A DNA stretch of 64,000 bases from an uncultured Saprospiraceae bacterium. Its GTDB lineage: Bacteria > Bacteroidota > Bacteroidia > Chitinophagales > Saprospiraceae. Of the stretch, positions 63,305 to 64,000 are shown piece after piece. The stretch is taken from the NCBI GenBank assembly GCA_937872385.1, contig CALMSO010000086.1, positions 1 through 64,000 of the forward strand. The letters run 5' to 3'. The first letter of the stretch is position 1. Each line of letters opens with the position of its first letter. The notes beneath the pieces were generated by a model. It was not told the origin of the DNA. It did not search any database and saw nothing but the letters and a program-made list of their open reading frames with translations. The position numbers were made by a program, and so were the translations under genes.

Positions 63305-63343
63305 AAAAACCCTTATTCCAAAGCGAAGTTTAGAATAAGGGCT
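63305..63343 (-). terminator. Intrinsic terminator of trxA
   Basis: On the minus strand CCCTTATTCTAAA pairs with TTTGGAATAAGGG over 13 positions (one G-U pair, loop CTTCGC), followed by TTTTT. It lies about 25 bp after the trxA stop. Confidence 0.92.
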
Positions 63344-63368
63344 TAAGCTAAGACTTTTTTATAGCAAA

Positions 63369-63686
63369 TTAAAGGTTCGATTCGATTTTATTCGCTAATA
63401 CTTGCTTGGAAGTAGCGCCAACGTGCTTGTCCACTACCTCGCCATTTTTCAGAAACAAGATGGTCGGGATGCTGCGAATACCGTATTTCATAGAAATTTC
63501 GGGATTGGTGTCCACATCCACTTTGCCTACCAGCACTTTGCCGTCGTATTCCTGAGCGAGTTCCTCCACGATGGGGCTGATCATACGGCAAGGGCCGCAC
63601 CATTCTGCCCAGAAATCAATGACGGTAAGGCCTTCTCTTTCGAGCGCTGTTTCCTGAAAATTTGCATCTGTAAGTTCAAATGCCAT
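63369..63686 (-). CDS. trxA: Thioredoxin
   Basis: The 105-residue protein has FWAEWCGPCRMISPIVEEL (redox Cys 30 and 33) and the cis-Pro segment RSIPTILFLKNGE. It reduces cytoplasmic disulfides. It has a promoter-like site and a strong terminator, so it is transcribed alone. Confidence 0.98.
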   Translation of the reverse strand: MAFELTDANFQETALEREGLTVIDFWAEWCGPCRMISPIVEELAQEYDGKVLVGKVDVDTNPEISMKYGIRSIPTILFLKNGEVVDKHVGATSKQVLANKIESNL

Positions 63687-63708
63687 TGTTCAACTATTTT
63701 TTGGTGAT

Positions 63709-63738
63709 GAAAATATACTACCACGTTTTTAATACAAA
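63709..63738 (-). promoter_or_regulatory. Promoter of trxA
   Basis: On the minus strand TTTG (complement of 63735-63738), a 17-base spacer and TATATTTT fit the Bacteroidota pattern, with a leader of about 18-22 nt to the ATG. Confidence 0.55.
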
Positions 63739-63935
63739 CGCCTGTTTGATGTATTCAGTTGTAAAGGTAAGCACTTCTCTGAAAACGGTGCTGTCCGAGT
63801 ACGGACAATGCATCTGAATCTTTACTTTTACAGCCCAATTCAGGTGATAAAACAAGCAACCTTGCAAAAAGTTGAGCGCTTGCGGCATCCCTTTCCAGCT
63901 TTCTGACGTTGTAGTGTATGTTTAAGACGCGAGGC

Positions 63936-64000
63936 ATGAATAAAAGTCACAACTACTTTCGTAAAATAGGCTGGATACTACTGGGTCTATTGGCTGTTTT
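63936..64000 (+). CDS. Start of a membrane or exported protein (truncated by window edge)
   Basis: An ATG at 63936 opens a frame that runs off the window after 21 complete codons: MNKSHNYFRKIGWILLGLLA and a following Val. A basic start followed by a hydrophobic stretch is typical of a signal anchor. Nothing further can be said. Confidence 0.5.
   Translation, partial: MNKSHNYFRKIGWILLGLLAV

Noticed and set aside
63755..63937. 60-codon minus-strand frame upstream of trxA
   Set aside because: No recognisable features; it overlaps the likely upstream region and the start of the plus-strand gene at the right edge.

Overview
The window looks like chromosomal DNA of a Bacteroidota bacterium, most likely Saprospiria/Saprospiraceae-like. 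This is inferred from gene content and signals, not from a marker tree. Evidence: several secreted proteins end in type IX secretion (T9SS) sorting domains; families typical of the phylum are present (DUF4403, DUF4221, DUF5683 directly after parAB, a CarboxypepD-type TonB receptor, DPP IV, BshC); promoter-like sites fit the phylum's TTTG-N19-TANNTTTG pattern; and most start codons lack a Shine-Dalgarno sequence, although the prfB frameshift site keeps a perfect one.

Layout. 1-9.3 kb: the start of a surface beta-helix protein that runs off the left edge, an AraC-TPR regulator, ndk, a DHH phosphoesterase, an FKBP lipoprotein, prfB with its programmed +1 frameshift, cutA, tRNA-Arg(CCG) and an M43 metalloprotease. 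9.7-22 kb: a NYN/cold-shock protein, a membrane-anchored ASKHA-like protein, tRNA-His, a pair of coiled-coil proteins, a glycosyltransferase, an arginyltransferase-like protein, a nicotinamidase-like pseudoenzyme, sppA, an SDR and folE. 22.1-36 kb: a candidate structured small RNA with its own promoter and terminator, lpdA, a bifunctional-nuclease-family protein, an acyl-CoA-type regulator, DPP IV, smpB, trpBA, an IscA-type protein, a GGT and a DUF4403 lipoprotein. 36-49.5 kb: a four-PDZ T9SS protein, an amidase, a DUF4221/small-peptide/DUF4221 island, a MOT1 transporter, a UPF0173 hydrolase, parAB-DUF5683, Nudix and pyrE. 49.5-64 kb: a TonB receptor, two related T9SS proteins, glpK, bshC, an amidohydrolase, a 3-hydroxyacyl-CoA dehydrogenase, an S4 protein, PPK2, DUF58 and trxA.

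Most genes are ordinary housekeeping or envelope functions in short operons or alone. The least explained structures are: (i) two tandem DUF4221 lipoprotein genes sharing two blocks with no mismatch (181 and 478 bp) around a diverged centre, separated by a small Cys-rich exported peptide whose promoter carries a (GTTC)5 repeat and by a long inverted repeat; (ii) a roughly 225-nt ncRNA candidate upstream of lpdA; (iii) a modular low-complexity repeat family at about ten intergenic sites, mostly right at gene 3' ends, partly linked to strict 8-bp-period ACCATGAA arrays; (iv) protein oddities such as SPY instead of SPF in RF2 and lost catalytic residues in the nicotinamidase-like protein. All calls come from reading the sequence; no database search or folding program was run.
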